A DNA stretch of 64,000 nucleotides. Origin: Acorus gramineus. Taxonomy: Eukaryota; Streptophyta; Magnoliopsida; Acorales; Acoraceae. Below, in pieces: positions 11,039-23,156 of the stretch (position 1 is its first letter; each line of letters opens with the position of its first letter). Position numbers and translations under genes: made by a program. The stretch lies in NCBI GenBank assembly GCA_030737835.1, contig CM060849.1:24498855-24562854 (forward strand), in the 5' to 3' direction. The notes under the pieces are model-generated. The model was not told the origin of the DNA. It saw only the letters and a list, made by a program, of their open reading frames with translations, and ran no database searches.

Positions 11039-11340
11039 TGTTGCTTGTGCTTCTGATTCTCTCTCCCTCTCTTGAGAGGTTGAAGATTAGGGTCAGGATT
11101 TGTGGGTTGAGGAGATCTTTGGATGGATTTCGAATGGATGGAAGATTCGGATGTTGGGCTAATGGGTAGCTGCCACGTGGACATTTTCAGATAAGCTGAG
11201 TCTTCTTGTCCACTTGTTCTAGCTAGTTTTTGGGTCTGGGGCTTGGGAGGAACAGGGACCTGGATGTACGTGTTGGCCCACAAGTTTAGGTAATTTACTG
11301 AGTCCAAGATCTTCCTCAAGTGAAAAAAACGAATTTTTAG
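11039..11340 (-). promoter_or_regulatory. PSAO promoter region with G-box and I-box
   Basis: Upstream of the PSAO start codon, a palindromic G-box core CACGTG (11174-11179, in GCCACGTGGA) and an I-box GATAAG (plus strand, 11190-11195) lie 11 bp apart. This pairing is typical of light-responsive promoters of nuclear photosynthesis genes. I see no convincing TATA box, which is common for plant PSI genes. The binding factors are inferred. Confidence 0.6.
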
Positions 11341-11344
11341 ATCC

Positions 11345-11575
11345 AATCATTTTTACCGATCAAAATTCAGGTCTTATACGTTTTTATTTTTTTTTAAATA
11401 GTAAACATTATTGATTTATTGAAGTATATGTTTTTATATCTTTCCATTTTGAGTTGAATGAAAACGTTTTTAATAAATAAAAAAAATATTTAGCAATGTA
11501 TATTCTTCATTGAATTTCTAACGAGATATGTAAGATTATATTTTGACTGTAAAAAAAACTGAATGTAATAGTGCC
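11345..11575 (+). repeat. MITE-like repeat family B
   Basis: Contains AAATAGTAAACATT, CCATTTTGAGTTGAATGAA, TTTCTAACGAGATATGTA and the end ACTGAATGTAATAGTGCC, matching the copy at 32450-32725 in order and spacing. Confidence 0.65.
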
Positions 11576-11893
11576 ATGAAAAAATATCTCCCAGTAATAA
11601 AGATCTTAAACTATCGAGATCAATGGGAGACTATTACGTGACATATTCTTGAGCTGACATGGGGCATGTATGGATGAAGTTATGCATCCAACATAACTTC
11701 TTTATTTAGTCACGCATCTTTAAATAAATTTAATCAGGTCTTAAAATAGAGGGTTGACCAAATGAACACCTTGGGCTATGCATGACTAATTAATCAAATT
11801 GTCATAAACTCATTCGATTCGTAATAGCACTTTAACTAGTTGGGTCATTCAATATTGCAGAATTCGCTTGAACTTTCGTGACAAATGGCTAAT

Positions 11894-12321
11894 TGATATA
11901 GGATAAATTTAAAAAGAAATCATTGCATAATATTTGATTTCAAATCTGTCATCAAATAAAATTTTATGACAAATCTCATTATTTAAAGTCATATTAATCA
12001 TCTTTTATTGGTGAATTAGGAATTTAGGATTTTTAGGATTTTATATGTTATTTTATTAAATTTTAATAATTGTCATTGTAATTGTGTCTTTGCTATTTTT
12101 AATAGAGTCATAATTGACATTATGAGCATGTATTTTTAATATTTGTAGCCTATATAAGGAGTGCCACTATATTTTGTAAAACAAAAGCTTTTGATCAATT
12201 AATAAAATTATCTCCCTTTTGAGGTTTTTCTTCCTTGTGGATTCAAGAATTACTTGTGGATTCAAAGAGTTATGAGATCTTGACGTAGATCGGATCCTTT
12301 TATTAGTTTCACACTGCGTTA
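11894..12321 (+). repeat. 5' LTR of the TR-GAG element
   Basis: Starts TG and ends GCGTTA. Contains CTATATAAGG (TATA-like, about 12150-12159) and AATAAAAT, so a promoter and polyadenylation signal are plausible. Matches 13831-14255 along its full length with scattered substitutions and small indels. Confidence 0.9.
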
Positions 12322-12323
12322 GG

Positions 12324-12335
12324 TGGTATCAAAGC
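12324..12335 (+). other. Primer-binding site, initiator tRNA-Met
   Basis: TGGTATCAAAGC two bases after the LTR end; one mismatch to the common TGGTATCAGAGC site. Confidence 0.9.
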
Positions 12336-12354
12336 GAGGATTCGCCTGTCTTCG

Positions 12355-13830
12355 ATGACGCATAGCCGTGTGAGAAACAACCATCCCATTGACGGTGATC
12401 ATGGGGTGCAGGAGCTGTTTCGGCTGTTGCGGGAAGACCAAAAGCCACTTCGAGAGGAGTTTCATCAACAAACGCGGCAGGCTCTTCGTGAGGTGAAGGT
12501 TGGCGTGAATCTCAACACCGACAACAAACAACCTGGGAGTGACAGGATGCACGTCAAGGGATTAGCCCGAGGCCAACCTGTTGCTTATAATATTATTCGA
12601 TGACATTCTCATTATCTACCAGATTATGAGGATGGCTCAGATGATAAAAGCGGTGAACTGTATGACTATCAGCCGAGAAAGCAACACACATACTACTACA
12701 ATTATTTTTCAAATGTGAACATCTCCTATTTCAATGGTGATTTGCCAATCGATAAGTTTGTTGATTGGATCTTAAAAATTGATAAATTCTTTGAGATAAT
12801 GGAGATGTGTGAAAAGGAGATGGTCAGATTAGTGGCGCTTCAACACCCGAGTAGTGCCACTAATTGGTGGGACCACCTTCAAAGGACCAGACAATGACAA
12901 GGAAGAGCACATATTCGAACATGGAAGAGGATGAGACAACTTCTCATGGATCGCTTCCTTCCTCTAGATTATAAACAATATTCATTCTAGTTGTACCATA
13001 ATTGTCGCCAAGGTAATCGTTCCGTATTCGACTATACTGCTGAATTTTTAAAATTTTCGGGTTAATATAACCTTGCAGAGGCTAAGTGGCAACGAGTGGC
13101 CCATTATCTTAGTGGGTTGAGGCCATTAGTGCGAGATCGTATTGCTTCACAAGAGATTTACAATTTGACGGTAGCAATCTCGACGGCCGTAAGAGTGGAA
13201 TCACAATTGGAGAGATCAAGGGTGCACATAGTGTCCAAAGGCTCTTCCATGATCAATCCGCTAAATGTTACATTAAGTCAAAATATGGTTGATGGATCGA
13301 TAGAGAAGATCAAAGAAAGTCCACCAGAAAATTAAAAGAATCTAATGATTGACCACCATGATTAACCTTTAGTTGAATCAGAAATTGATGAGGACAGCGG
13401 AAATAAGGAAGTGAAGGATGTTGTTTTCTCCGTTGAATCTGAAAAGATTATTAGAGAATAACAAGAGAAGTCATTTTCTTATTTCTTAGTGGTGACATCA
13501 GAGATAGAAAAGCCCCAATAAACGTTCGTGTTGCAGACTACATATCACATCAACATGAGCGTTTTTTATGCTATCGTCGACAACAATAATGATGGGGACA
13601 TTGCGACTACCACAATAGTCGATTTGATTGAGAAGGAATTTAAAATCAAGAAGATGTATTTCCTCTTGCCAAAGGTCAAATACAAGGATGCATCAATTAG
13701 GATGGAGAAAAATATTTTAATCTCTTCTATTGGTGTATTTGATTACATAAAATATCATCCTCCTGATCATCTAAGATTCTCTCATCTTAAACTCGAGAAT
13801 GGGTTTTTTTTTTTTAAAAAAGGAGACTAA
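12355..13830 (+). pseudogene. Decayed gag polyprotein of Ty3/gypsy type
   Basis: One continuous reading frame runs from ATG 12355 across the interior, interrupted only by stop codons and not by frameshifts. Recognisable gag text: [58 protein letters not shown] and HYLSGLRPLVRDRI. This follows the retrotransposon-gag capsid pattern (DWL..VE..F / WW..L / W..MK..L..RFLP / Y...F / YL.GL). In-frame stops lie at 12601, 12895, 12988 and 13063, with more further 3'. Several are explainable by C-to-T change of CGA or CAG codons. The C-terminal part (SVFYAIVDNNNDGD... and later) was not recognised. Confidence 0.85.
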
Positions 13831-14255
13831 TGTAGGACAGATTTGAAAAGAAATCAGTGCAGAATATTTGATTTCAAATCTGTCATCAAAATAAAGTTTT
13901 ATGAGATTTTGTCATTTATTGACAAATCTCATTATTTAAAGTCATATTAATCACCTTTTATTGGTGAATTATGAATTTATGATTTTTAGAATTTTATATG
14001 TTATTTTATTAGATTTTAATAATTGTCATTATAATTGTGTCTTTGGTATTTTTAGTAGAATCATAATTGACATTAGGAGCATATATTTTTAATATTTGTG
14101 GCCTATATAAGGAGTGCCACCATATTTTATAAAAAAATGACTTTTGATCAATTAATAAAATGATCTCATTTTTGGGTTTTTTCTTCCTTACGGATTCAAG
14201 GAGTTATGAAATCTTTACGTAGATTGGATCCTTTTATCAGTTTCACGCTGCGTTA
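13831..14255 (+). repeat. 3' LTR of the TR-GAG element
   Basis: Begins TGTAGGACAG directly after the purine tract and ends GCGTTA before the CTAAT duplication. Confidence 0.9.
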
Positions 14256-14260
14256 CTAAT

Positions 14261-15953
14261 TCAACAAATGTGTAGCACATCAGTTCTCTTGTGAGAGCTC
14301 TTTATTTTTCATCACTCAGAAAGCATAAAACAAATTTTAGTTATATAAAATAGGGTTTCAGCATTCTAACAAAAGTTTGTTGCCCATGAACCAGTTTCAA
14401 AAGCTACTTTAAGTTAAAATGCGTAACTCATTTTCCCCTGGCCTTGGTATCTAGCATACACTAGATTAATATAAATATGTATTTATTCAATTTATTCGAG
14501 TGTGTATTTTATTTTTTTATAAAGATATGTATTTCTTTTATTGATTACATATCTTAGGAAAAATATCATAACATGGTGATTGCAAAAGCCATTACATAAA
14601 TGATTGTCTCTAAAAATTTCATAAATAAAATATGGACAATCTATATACGCTTTCTAACAACGGTGTTGTTGCAATCTTGTATTCAGTCTTATGTGTAGTC
14701 CTATTTTATTTAACGAGTATATGCTTTGTTAGATGAAACATGTGATTTTTTTTCTTTCTAAATGGGTAATATAATTCAGTAGAATATGTATTCCATTTTA
14801 TATAAAGTATTTAATTTACTACATGAACTATATCTTTCAAAGAAATCGAAGCATGTGAAAAATGTAAGAAGAACAGAGTTGCAACTCTTAACGCCACTCT
14901 TCTAACAACTATGTTATTGTAGGGCTAACATTGGTGGGTTGGACCTCATTTTGATTGGGCCAAGGCCCAGAATGACAAACCGATGCTAGAAATAACTAGA
15001 CAGTGACTCAGGGAGTCAAAATATTAATGCATAGCTTATAATCAATTCAGGGCCATTGAAAACTGTTCATATCCACTCATAACCTTAGTCACAACTTCTA
15101 ACACTAATGCATTGAAAGAAGAAAATGATCCCATAATAAAAAAAAATATTATCCAATTTCGAGACCCAAAAACAATGTGAACCAATCACAGAAGTCACAA
15201 CACTCCCACAAAAAAAAATGATAGCATATCCTCTTATGATTGTATGAATCCCCTAATCCACTAAATTTTTTGTCAACATATCAGGACTTTGAAAGAAATA
15301 AAAATAAATAAACATGTAGACGAACTTGAAAAGTGAGTAATACATTTAAAAACACATCGAGATCCTCTGTGTTAAAGATTGAGAGAATTACTGTATATGT
15401 CAATTATAGTATGCCAATAACACAAACTCGTTAATGGTCAATCAATGTTTTGGTTTTACATAAATGTTGATTTAAGTGAGCATTTTCATTACAAAATTAT
15501 TTTTGTCACTTATACGGAATTTTGTCATTGAACCACACAAAGATTCTGTACTCTATTAGAATATCTCCAACTGGCGTGCATACCCAAGATCTTTTCATTT
15601 TGCATCCCCCAATACCCATTGGCCTCTATATTTTCAAATGTCCCATTACACTCTAAAACAGTTCAAGTACCTTTCAACACCTTTTGTATAAATGATATTT
15701 AATTCTTATGTTATTATGAATCCTCAATTATCATTTGTATTGAATAAAAAGTTAGAATTCATATGCATATGTTTCGTCTAATAGTGCATATGTTTCATTG
15801 GATTTCTAATTATGTATATAAGAGTATATTTTATCATTTAAAATAGTGATTTGAATATTTGAACAATAAAATTTAAAATTCTACTATTGGAGTTAATGGT
15901 TTTTTAAAACATCAAAATATTCAAAATGAAGACTATTGCAATTGTGGGGTATT
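14261..15953. other. Intergenic DNA, no gene seen
   Basis: AT-rich. Scattered fragments resemble the AT-rich MITE families but none has clear ends. No recognisable protein. Confidence 0.5.
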
Positions 15954-15958
15954 CAAAT

Positions 15959-16519
15959 TGTTGGGTGTGTGGGCTTTAGTCTACCCCATATGAATCCAGC
16001 CCATGAGGGCTTGGATATGCATATTCCTGCATGCGCGTGGAATATAGAGCCCATTAGGGCTTCTCCTCTTCACGTCAATCACAACGGCGAGAAAGAAAAA
16101 AGGGTTCGGCGGCGTGTGTTTGGTGCGGCAGCAGTGTAGAGAGAGATAGGAGAGAGGAAAGAGAGAAGAAGAGTTGTTCCTTCTTCAGGTTCCTCCGCGG
16201 ATTTCGATTTATATCCAGATTGGGTTCTCCATATTATTTGAAAGATTATTTATGGTTTCATTGAGGTAACCATGTATCCCTCTTTCATTTTGTAGTTTTC
16301 AAATTTTGAGCAAAACTTGAAAGGACATTATTCTCATTATATTTTGGTATAATAGATTGTTGTCAGAGTGTCCCGTGGATGTAGCATTAAACCTAACCAC
16401 GTTAAATTTGGTGTTTCTTTGTGGTTGTTTGCTTTTATATTTTTCTGATTGCGTCGGTGATTGATTTGGGCTTCGTATAATATTATTCTATGATTATTAT
16501 TATTATTATTTATTTCACA
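15959..16519 (+). mobile_element. Solo LTR of a Copia-type retrotransposon
   Basis: Begins TGTTGGGTGTGTGGGC and ends TTTCACA. It is flanked by a perfect 5-bp duplication CAAAT (15954-15958 and 16520-16524). Interior text such as GTGTCCCGTGGATGTAG, AACCACGTTAAATTTGGTG and TTTCTTTGTGGTTG is the usual R/U5 region of plant Copia LTRs. No internal retrotransposon domain lies on either side, so this is the product of LTR-LTR recombination. Its purine-rich GAGAGA leader mimics a plant 5' UTR. Confidence 0.88.
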
Positions 16520-16524
16520 CAAAT

Positions 16525-17919
16525 AAAATTGTTAAAAAACCAAATACAAATGTTCAAAATCTTTAATGTGAGTCTTCAAAATGAAGATACCTCATTGCAG
16601 ATACTCTTATGAAGGGTTATTTTGATGTCCAGTCATGTGCTGCAGGCGATGGTTTGCAAATTGCAATGGAGGCTCTGATGTTGAGAACATGGTGAACTAA
16701 TTTGTCTTCTTTTGTTTGTATGAGATTATAAATATATGAGTGGTCTAGAGATAAGTTTGGAAATTGAAGCTTGTGTGCTTGTTTGTTTGTTTGTTCATAT
16801 TTATTAATCCGAGTGAACTAATTTTCAAGAAGGTACATGAAAAAACAAAGTTCGATGTCTTTTTTAAAGAAAGATTGAAAACTTATGAATAGATGGGAGG
16901 ACAACCATACTTCAAAAGGAATTATTATTATTATGAGCACTTAAAGATGTACTTATCCATTAATAAATACTTAAAAATATATTAGGATTTGCTTCTTTGT
17001 ATTCCAATTACACCCCCCCCCCCCCCCCCAACACACACACAAAAAAAAATTTCACCTATAAAACTAAGCTATTCAAATTAATTTATTAATATAAATAAAA
17101 CTACTCCTACTCCCACAATTTGAGATGTTTTAAATTTTCAACCACAGTGTTCCTTGTTAATCAATAAGGAATTAAATTAAAGAATTATAATCTTGTGTTA
17201 TATAGTAATATAATCCTAAAAAATACATTATGGATTCCATTAATAGTAAATCAACTCCTTCATTAAACATTATAACATATGATTCCCCTATCTCAGGTTA
17301 TATTATTTTTTTCATTAGTCATAATCAACACGAGTTTCAAAGACACATTATAATATAAGTTCTTAATCTAAACAATTAGTACAAATCATGGGTCCCATGC
17401 TTTTTTTTTCAATTCCAATTTTTTTATGCCCAATTGGGAACACCATATATGGTCACAACCAAGGTATACTAAAATAAGTGAAACACATCATGAAAACCCT
17501 AATTATTGGTCTTCACTACCCAGGTGAGGACATGTTTTAAAGATTCCAAGCTTCATATCCTGTTATATTTTTTTTAGCTGGATTTGGATTTAATATTCCC
17601 TCCTGATCAGTGTCATGTTTATGTCCCCCAAAGCCCTCATTTAGTATTGGCAAGTGTTTTTGACAAAATATTCCAATTGTTCAAACTTTAATGGCAGCCA
17701 GGGTGGCTACGTACGTGGCTATCTTGAATAAAAAAATTAAATTAAATTAAATTAAAATATGGCATACAAAGGGCACATGTTTTGTGCTTATCCTAATCAC
17801 AATGATTATTTCACACATTACATTATATTTTAATTAATAATCTATATGGAAATTTCATTTCCTTTCATTACCAAGAGTAACATAGTGATAGATGCGATCT
17901 CGGCATAACTACTAAAAGA
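16525..17919. other. Intergenic DNA with 17-bp poly-C
   Basis: No gene was recognised. The stretch has an uninterrupted C run at 17013-17029 followed by ACACAC. A short open stretch near 16612-16700 (YFDVQSCAAGDGLQIAMEAL) is too short to assign. Confidence 0.45.
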
Positions 17920-17928
17920 ATTAATAAA

Positions 17929-18494
17929 GGGTTTTGTTAACGAGTGCCTTCATGACACTGGTTAACCCACATTTATTGTTATCTTTTTAAGCAACCCAAT
18001 AAATTAATTATGATATGAGTATAAAAAAATAAATTTTTTTTTAAAATACCAACAACACCCCTAATAAATTCACAATCTTTTTTTCTTCTTCCCTCCCATA
18101 CCCTATTTTTTCCCTCTAATATTTTTTTCTTTTTCCCTCCCATGTCCTATTTACTCATAAATGATATATAAAAAATTAACTTTATATACAAAAAAAAATA
18201 TTGTTCAATTGTTTGGTATACATACTTTTTTTTACATAAATAGGACATTTTTCCTGAAAATATATTATTTATGCTTGTAACATATATTTTTTATTTTTAA
18301 ACATTGTGTAAGAGAGGGAAAAATTGGGTGTGGGAGAGAAGAAGAAAAAAATGTGATGAATTTATTAGGGGTGTTGTTGGTATTTTAAAAAATCTTTTAT
18401 TTTTTTAATCATATCATAATTAATTTATTGTGTTGTTTAAAAAGGTAACAATAAATGTGAGTTAACGCCTTGAGGGCACTCGTTAACAAAACCC
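17929..18494. mobile_element. Mutator-type MITE with about 180-bp inverted repeats
   Basis: Both ends begin GGGTTTTGTTAACGAGTGCC and stay alike for roughly 180 bp (shared inner landmarks CACATTTATTGTTA, AATAAATTAATTATGATATG, ATACCAACAACACCCCTAA). The flanking 9-mers ATTAATAAA (17920-17928 and 18495-18503) are identical. Long inverted repeats plus a 9-bp duplication are the hallmark of Mutator superfamily elements. 566 bp, no coding capacity. Confidence 0.93.
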
Positions 18495-18503
18495 ATTAAT
18501 AAA

Positions 18504-19343
18504 TAATCACAAACTTTATTTTCTAAAAAGTAAATATTTTGGAAAATTTATATATATACCCCTATTAAATCACATTTTTAACTTTATACCCCATTTTAAA
18601 AAGGTCATTGCATGTTACTCTTGAAAAAAATATTCATATTGCAATTATACCCTTCCGTCTATCTCCGGTATCCTAACTGATTTAATCACAGTTATCTATC
18701 TAACCATGCCCCATGAAATGTTTATTATACCCCTAACTAAATCTTACCCTAAAACCTCAAACAGATGCCTCCCTCCTCTCACACCACCTTTTCCCCAATA
18801 AAGCCATAAAATCAAAACCAAATTAAAACCTGTAATTCTTCCCTCTTCCAAAAAGCTAAGATCCCCTCCTAGCTCAAACCCTAAGATTATCGTATGGAGA
18901 AGGACGAAGGGCTGGTTGAACAAGGAAGAAGGGTATTTTGATGCTAGAGTTTTTATTTCAAGAGAGCAACATCTTTAGTAAACTTAATTAGTATATAATT
19001 ATGTTGAAAATACCCTTAAACTCAGGTGAATAATAGATTTTATTTGCAGGCACAAAACTCTTTCCATCAGTCATAGTGAGTTTTCTTTAATAGAATATTT
19101 TTAATCATTATATTTCTAAAGCATGAATATCCAAAACCAAACATTTTACATATAATATTTCCAACAAGAAAAAGGCTATAATGGTAAACAAATAAGAAAC
19201 ACTACCAATAGAGCAAACATGTTATGATATATTTCAACCATATTACTTAAAATTACTTAAAAAGATGAGCATTTACTTAATTGTGTTAATTTCTTGTCTA
19301 TTTAGATTTTCAATTATAAAAAACTAATAAATTTATTCTCCTA
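18504..19343. other. Intergenic DNA, possible second Mutator-type remnant
   Basis: Around 18550-18900 runs of TATACCCC and ATACCCTT recall the ends of a further non-autonomous element, but no paired terminus was confirmed. No gene seen. Confidence 0.35.
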
Positions 19344-19845
19344 GGTCTAGTTTGGTAAAGGGATAAATTTTTAGGATAAGTTAACCTAATTTATAGGGAT
19401 AAAAAAATCATTATTTTTATCCAAATTTGCATTTGGTAATGTTTTTTATTATCCTCATTTTTTATTTTCTTATCATTAATCTTGCATTTGGATTAAATAT
19501 GAGATAACTTCAAATTTTTTAAAAAAATATCAAATCTACCATTCATATTAATAGGGCATTAATATTGTTTAGTGGAGCACATTCTTTCTTTTTTTGGTTT
19601 CATTTATTTTCTTGGAAAGGGTAGTAATTAATAAATGTTATCCCAATTTTACAAAATTGGGATAAAAATTTGAGACAAAGTCTATTCCATCTTTTACCGA
19701 GAACAAACTATCCCTATTTTTTTTTCTCAAAATGTGGACAATTGTCCATATTTTATCCCAATTTTTTTATGCCATATGGGATAACAAGGGATTTAACCCA
19801 ATTTTTTCCTTATCCTAACTCTTTATCCCCATACCAAACTAGGCC
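19344..19845. mobile_element. MITE with GGYCTAGTTTGGTA inverted ends
   Basis: The left end GGTCTAGTTTGGTAAAGGGA and the reverse-complemented right end GGCCTAGTTTGGTATGGGGA match over about 23 bp. Both are followed by repeated GGGATAA/TTATCCC motifs. About 500 bp, no coding content. The target duplication is not clear, so superfamily (PIF/Harbinger or hAT) is unresolved. Confidence 0.75.
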
Positions 19846-22460
19846 GTATGGTCATAATTAAGATGCATACCACTAGTATGTTCCTGCCTCCCCTTTTAAT
19901 TTTCTCTTCTCCCCCCCTTTTAATATTCTATTTGCTTTGAGGCAACTTTCAAACTTGTAACATCTTCTAAAAGTTATATAATCTAAGTTTCTTTAAAAAA
20001 AAAAAAAAAACTAAAAAATTTATTGGTGAAGTTATTGTTTTTTTCCTCGGTATTGTTTTTTTCCTCAGTAACACCATAAAATGCCATTCTTTTTCTATTT
20101 TCATGCATGAAGAAGTGAAAGGTATCAAAAGTGAGAGAAAAAAAACAAGAGAACATATTGAAAGACATCCAAACAAAGCCAAACACGGATCTAAAATAAT
20201 AAATAAAAAAGAAACATGTTTGTGTTGGCTGGCACAATGGGAACAAAAAATAATGCAGCAGTTGTACTGGGCGTAAGATGGAAAAATAGGAATGTGAGGA
20301 CTCAATTCCTACACGACATAGAAATTAAAGAACACATAAAATTATATGTGATAAGGACTCCAAGAACATTATCTTTTATACTGTCATGGCAAAATAGTAT
20401 GTATGGACTCTCATCTGCTCAGTACTGGTTCCACTACTGGTTCCACTGAGACTAATAAATCTTATAGATAAATATCGGTGACTGACACATAACATCTCAC
20501 AATATTTCACTTTTTCTTTAAACACCGCGCAATAGGTGGGGAATAGGATGTAGTATAGGAAAATAAGCTTCCACACATGTTTCTCTACAAGAAATAAATG
20601 GGTATAACTTAGCTATAATATGTGATAATAAACTAATATTAATATTCTAGCTAGGTTTTCATTCAAATTGTGTATGAGGGCTTACATATCAAATCATCTG
20701 TCATCACCTCTTATAAATTGAAAAACGCACATGTTAAATCAGTTTTTCATTTTTTATAAACTTTTATCAACATCTCAATCACATTTTATCTACAACTTAT
20801 TCATTGTTAAATCAAACAAATAGAAACTTCATTATTATAATTTTTGACAAAAATAACTAAAAATACAATAAAATAACTTATTTTTTATCAATTCCAAAAT
20901 ATCTTATATCGTGACCCGAACAGAAAAATTGTTTAGTTCAAACTTTAAACTATTCGATTCAATTTATAACTCACAATAACTGAGTTCATGAGTACAACAC
21001 AAAGTTCTCTCTTTCAAAGTAAATCTCCGAGACCATGTCACAGTTCTCTGCATGTAGTCCTCATCTGCTACCATTTTTTTAAAAAATATGTCTCGAAATC
21101 CACAAAAAAATATATTAAAAAAAAAGGTCCAAATCAAAAATCTTCATAATGCAGGCAACCAGCACGTGATGGGGATATATATATATATATATATACACTT
21201 ATATAATTTGGGAGAGGGACCATCAGAGACAGATTCCGCGAGCAATCAAAGGTTGATCAAACGGTGGTAATTGAGAGTTCCTCTGGATCTAACCATAGAT
21301 GAAAATTTGACCAGGTGGTCAAAGCAAATTAGCTACATCATCCATCCATGTGTCACCTAGTTTGCCAATAATATAATCATAGAAGGAACTCTTGCATTTT
21401 AGCCCTTGAAGAATTTTTGCTCTTACTAGCTATTTGATAGGTTTTATATATGTAGTTGAAGCCCATTCTTTCGTAATTTTGTTTGCAGTTTAGGGTCTGG
21501 GTTTTCGAGTGAAACTCACATAAGTATCATCGTTTTACAAAAAATGGTTACAAAATTAAACACCCTTGAAAGATTTTTTTTTTCACCTTTTTTTCTAATT
21601 AAAATTTTCATGTCAGCAGAGTAAAACTATAACATTTTGTTTGGCATGGTAGGACTTATAGATATTTTTTTGTCTACTTATATTATATCGTGATATTTTA
21701 TCGAGCTAGTTACGTTTTTGAGTGATGCATGTGTGGTTTCTGGAAAAAAAAAAAAATTATAGTCAAGGTTAAATTTTATAGTCATGGTTCTACCATTCAT
21801 CACGTATATAAATTTTAATACTAAAATATGAAACATATGTACAAATTAATTATGGTATTTCATATTACCTCACTTTGGGGAGCTTATACTTAAATATAAA
21901 AAATATAATATAAATTTCCATTATTACCATTATATAAATATGTACATGTACGTGCATGCATTTTATTGCGAATATTAAAGAAGAATACGACTAGCATAGC
22001 ATATTGCATTCCAACTTAGCTAGCTACAAACTTCGAGTCATGAACTTCATATATAAAACTTGAAAATATTAGACACGGTCTATTTTATTGTCTAAAATGG
22101 AGCGCCTATTTTTTTAAATATTTTTGAAATTATATATCTTACATAACAAGATATGCACTTTAATAAAAAATAATTTATATACTTCAATAAATTAAATAAT
22201 CATTTGTAAAAAATATGAAAAACTTTCAATAAGATATTTACTTCAATACACTAAATAGATGAGGCTATTTAATGAAGTATATATATGAGACTGAAAAAAA
22301 AAGTATAATAGCACTCAAACTAATAATTAAAATATCAACTAAACAGCCAATTATAGAACTTTGCTCAAATCTCACCTTTATTGATGGGACAATACTTTAT
22401 AATTATTGTAAAGAGAAAAATCTGTATCCTCTCAAAAGACGACACATGTCAAAGGTTAAA
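19846..22460. other. Intergenic DNA, no gene seen
   Basis: AT-rich. Holds an AT microsatellite at about 21175-21194 and a family-B MITE-like copy near 22075-22320. The few open frames are low-complexity and match nothing I know. Confidence 0.5.
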
Positions 22461-23156
22461 TGGGTGTGAATCGGCGCGCCTGAAAACCAATAACCCAATT
22501 TGGTGAGAGCTGAACAGACGAATAACAGTTAGACACTCCCGAACAGGTGAGACACGACCAAACTAGTCTCTACTCCGCTCAAGGTGACTCAGGTTTGATA
22601 GGGCAATTCTTCACCTCGAGGGCGAATGTCATATTGCATCTAGTGTAAAACCCCGATACCCGACTAGGTGAAGACCATGAACAGAATCACTGTAACAAAG
22701 TCTACTCAATCTATAATGGTCAGGCTGTTGATTAAGTGGTCAGACTGTTGATTAAGTCCCATTGCCCGTTTAATACAAATGATTAAGGACACGTTCACAA
22801 GCTATCCACTATGGTGGTTACCATAAAACTTGCCTACTACCAGCCATAAAAGGGGAAGACTATTACAACAGCTACTTGGCCAGTGAACCCTCTGAAAAGG
22901 GAGAAGGTACAGAAAATCAAGGTATGAGTTTTATCTGCTAACAAGCCATATTAAGAGTGAAATTATCTTTTTGAGTTCCCTTAAGATTATCTTTTTGAGT
23001 TCTCTTACTGACTTAAGCATTAGAGTCCTTTAACTGGCACCAAACCGGTATCGCACTTACTTCTTTGTGAGTGCAGGAATCATATTCGGTCAGATTTATA
23101 TTCGGCAAAGAGACTTTATCCATTTACATTGATCGGAGGGAGAATTTACCTCTTCA
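22461..23156 (+). mobile_element. LTR remnant, Ty3-like (solo LTR candidate)
   Basis: A less AT-rich block starting near TGTGAATCGGCGCG and ending near CTCTTCA. It has a TATA-like CCATAAAAGGGGAAG (about 22845) and the U5-type text ACTGACTTAAGCATTAGAG ... CACCAAACCGGTATCG. The same order (CCATAAAGGGG, ACTTGAGCTTCAGAG, CACCACACCGGTGTC) occurs at 30650-31380, so these are relatives. A tandem pair of 20-bp units GGTCAGRCTGTTGATTAAGT lies at about 22719-22758. Ends are approximate; no exact target duplication found. Confidence 0.6.

Larger units (their letters stand above)
11894..14255 (+). mobile_element. Gag-only LTR retrotransposon (TR-GAG type, Ty3-like), complete structure
   Basis: Two LTRs (11894-12321 and 13831-14255, about 428 and 425 bp) in direct orientation flank 1.5 kb. 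The 5-bp sequence CTAAT precedes the left LTR (11889-11893) and follows the right LTR (14256-14260), a perfect target duplication. Directly after the left LTR is TGGTATCAAAGC (12324-12335), complementary to the initiator tRNA-Met 3' end, the primer-binding site. A purine tract AAAAAAGGAGAC lies just before the right LTR. The only coding content is a decayed gag; protease, RT, RNase H and integrase are absent. Size and content match the known non-autonomous TR-GAG class. Confidence 0.92.

Noticed and set aside
16060..16270. Apparent gene promoter and GA-rich 5' UTR
   Set aside because: Lies inside a solo LTR defined by TG...CA ends and a CAAAT target duplication.
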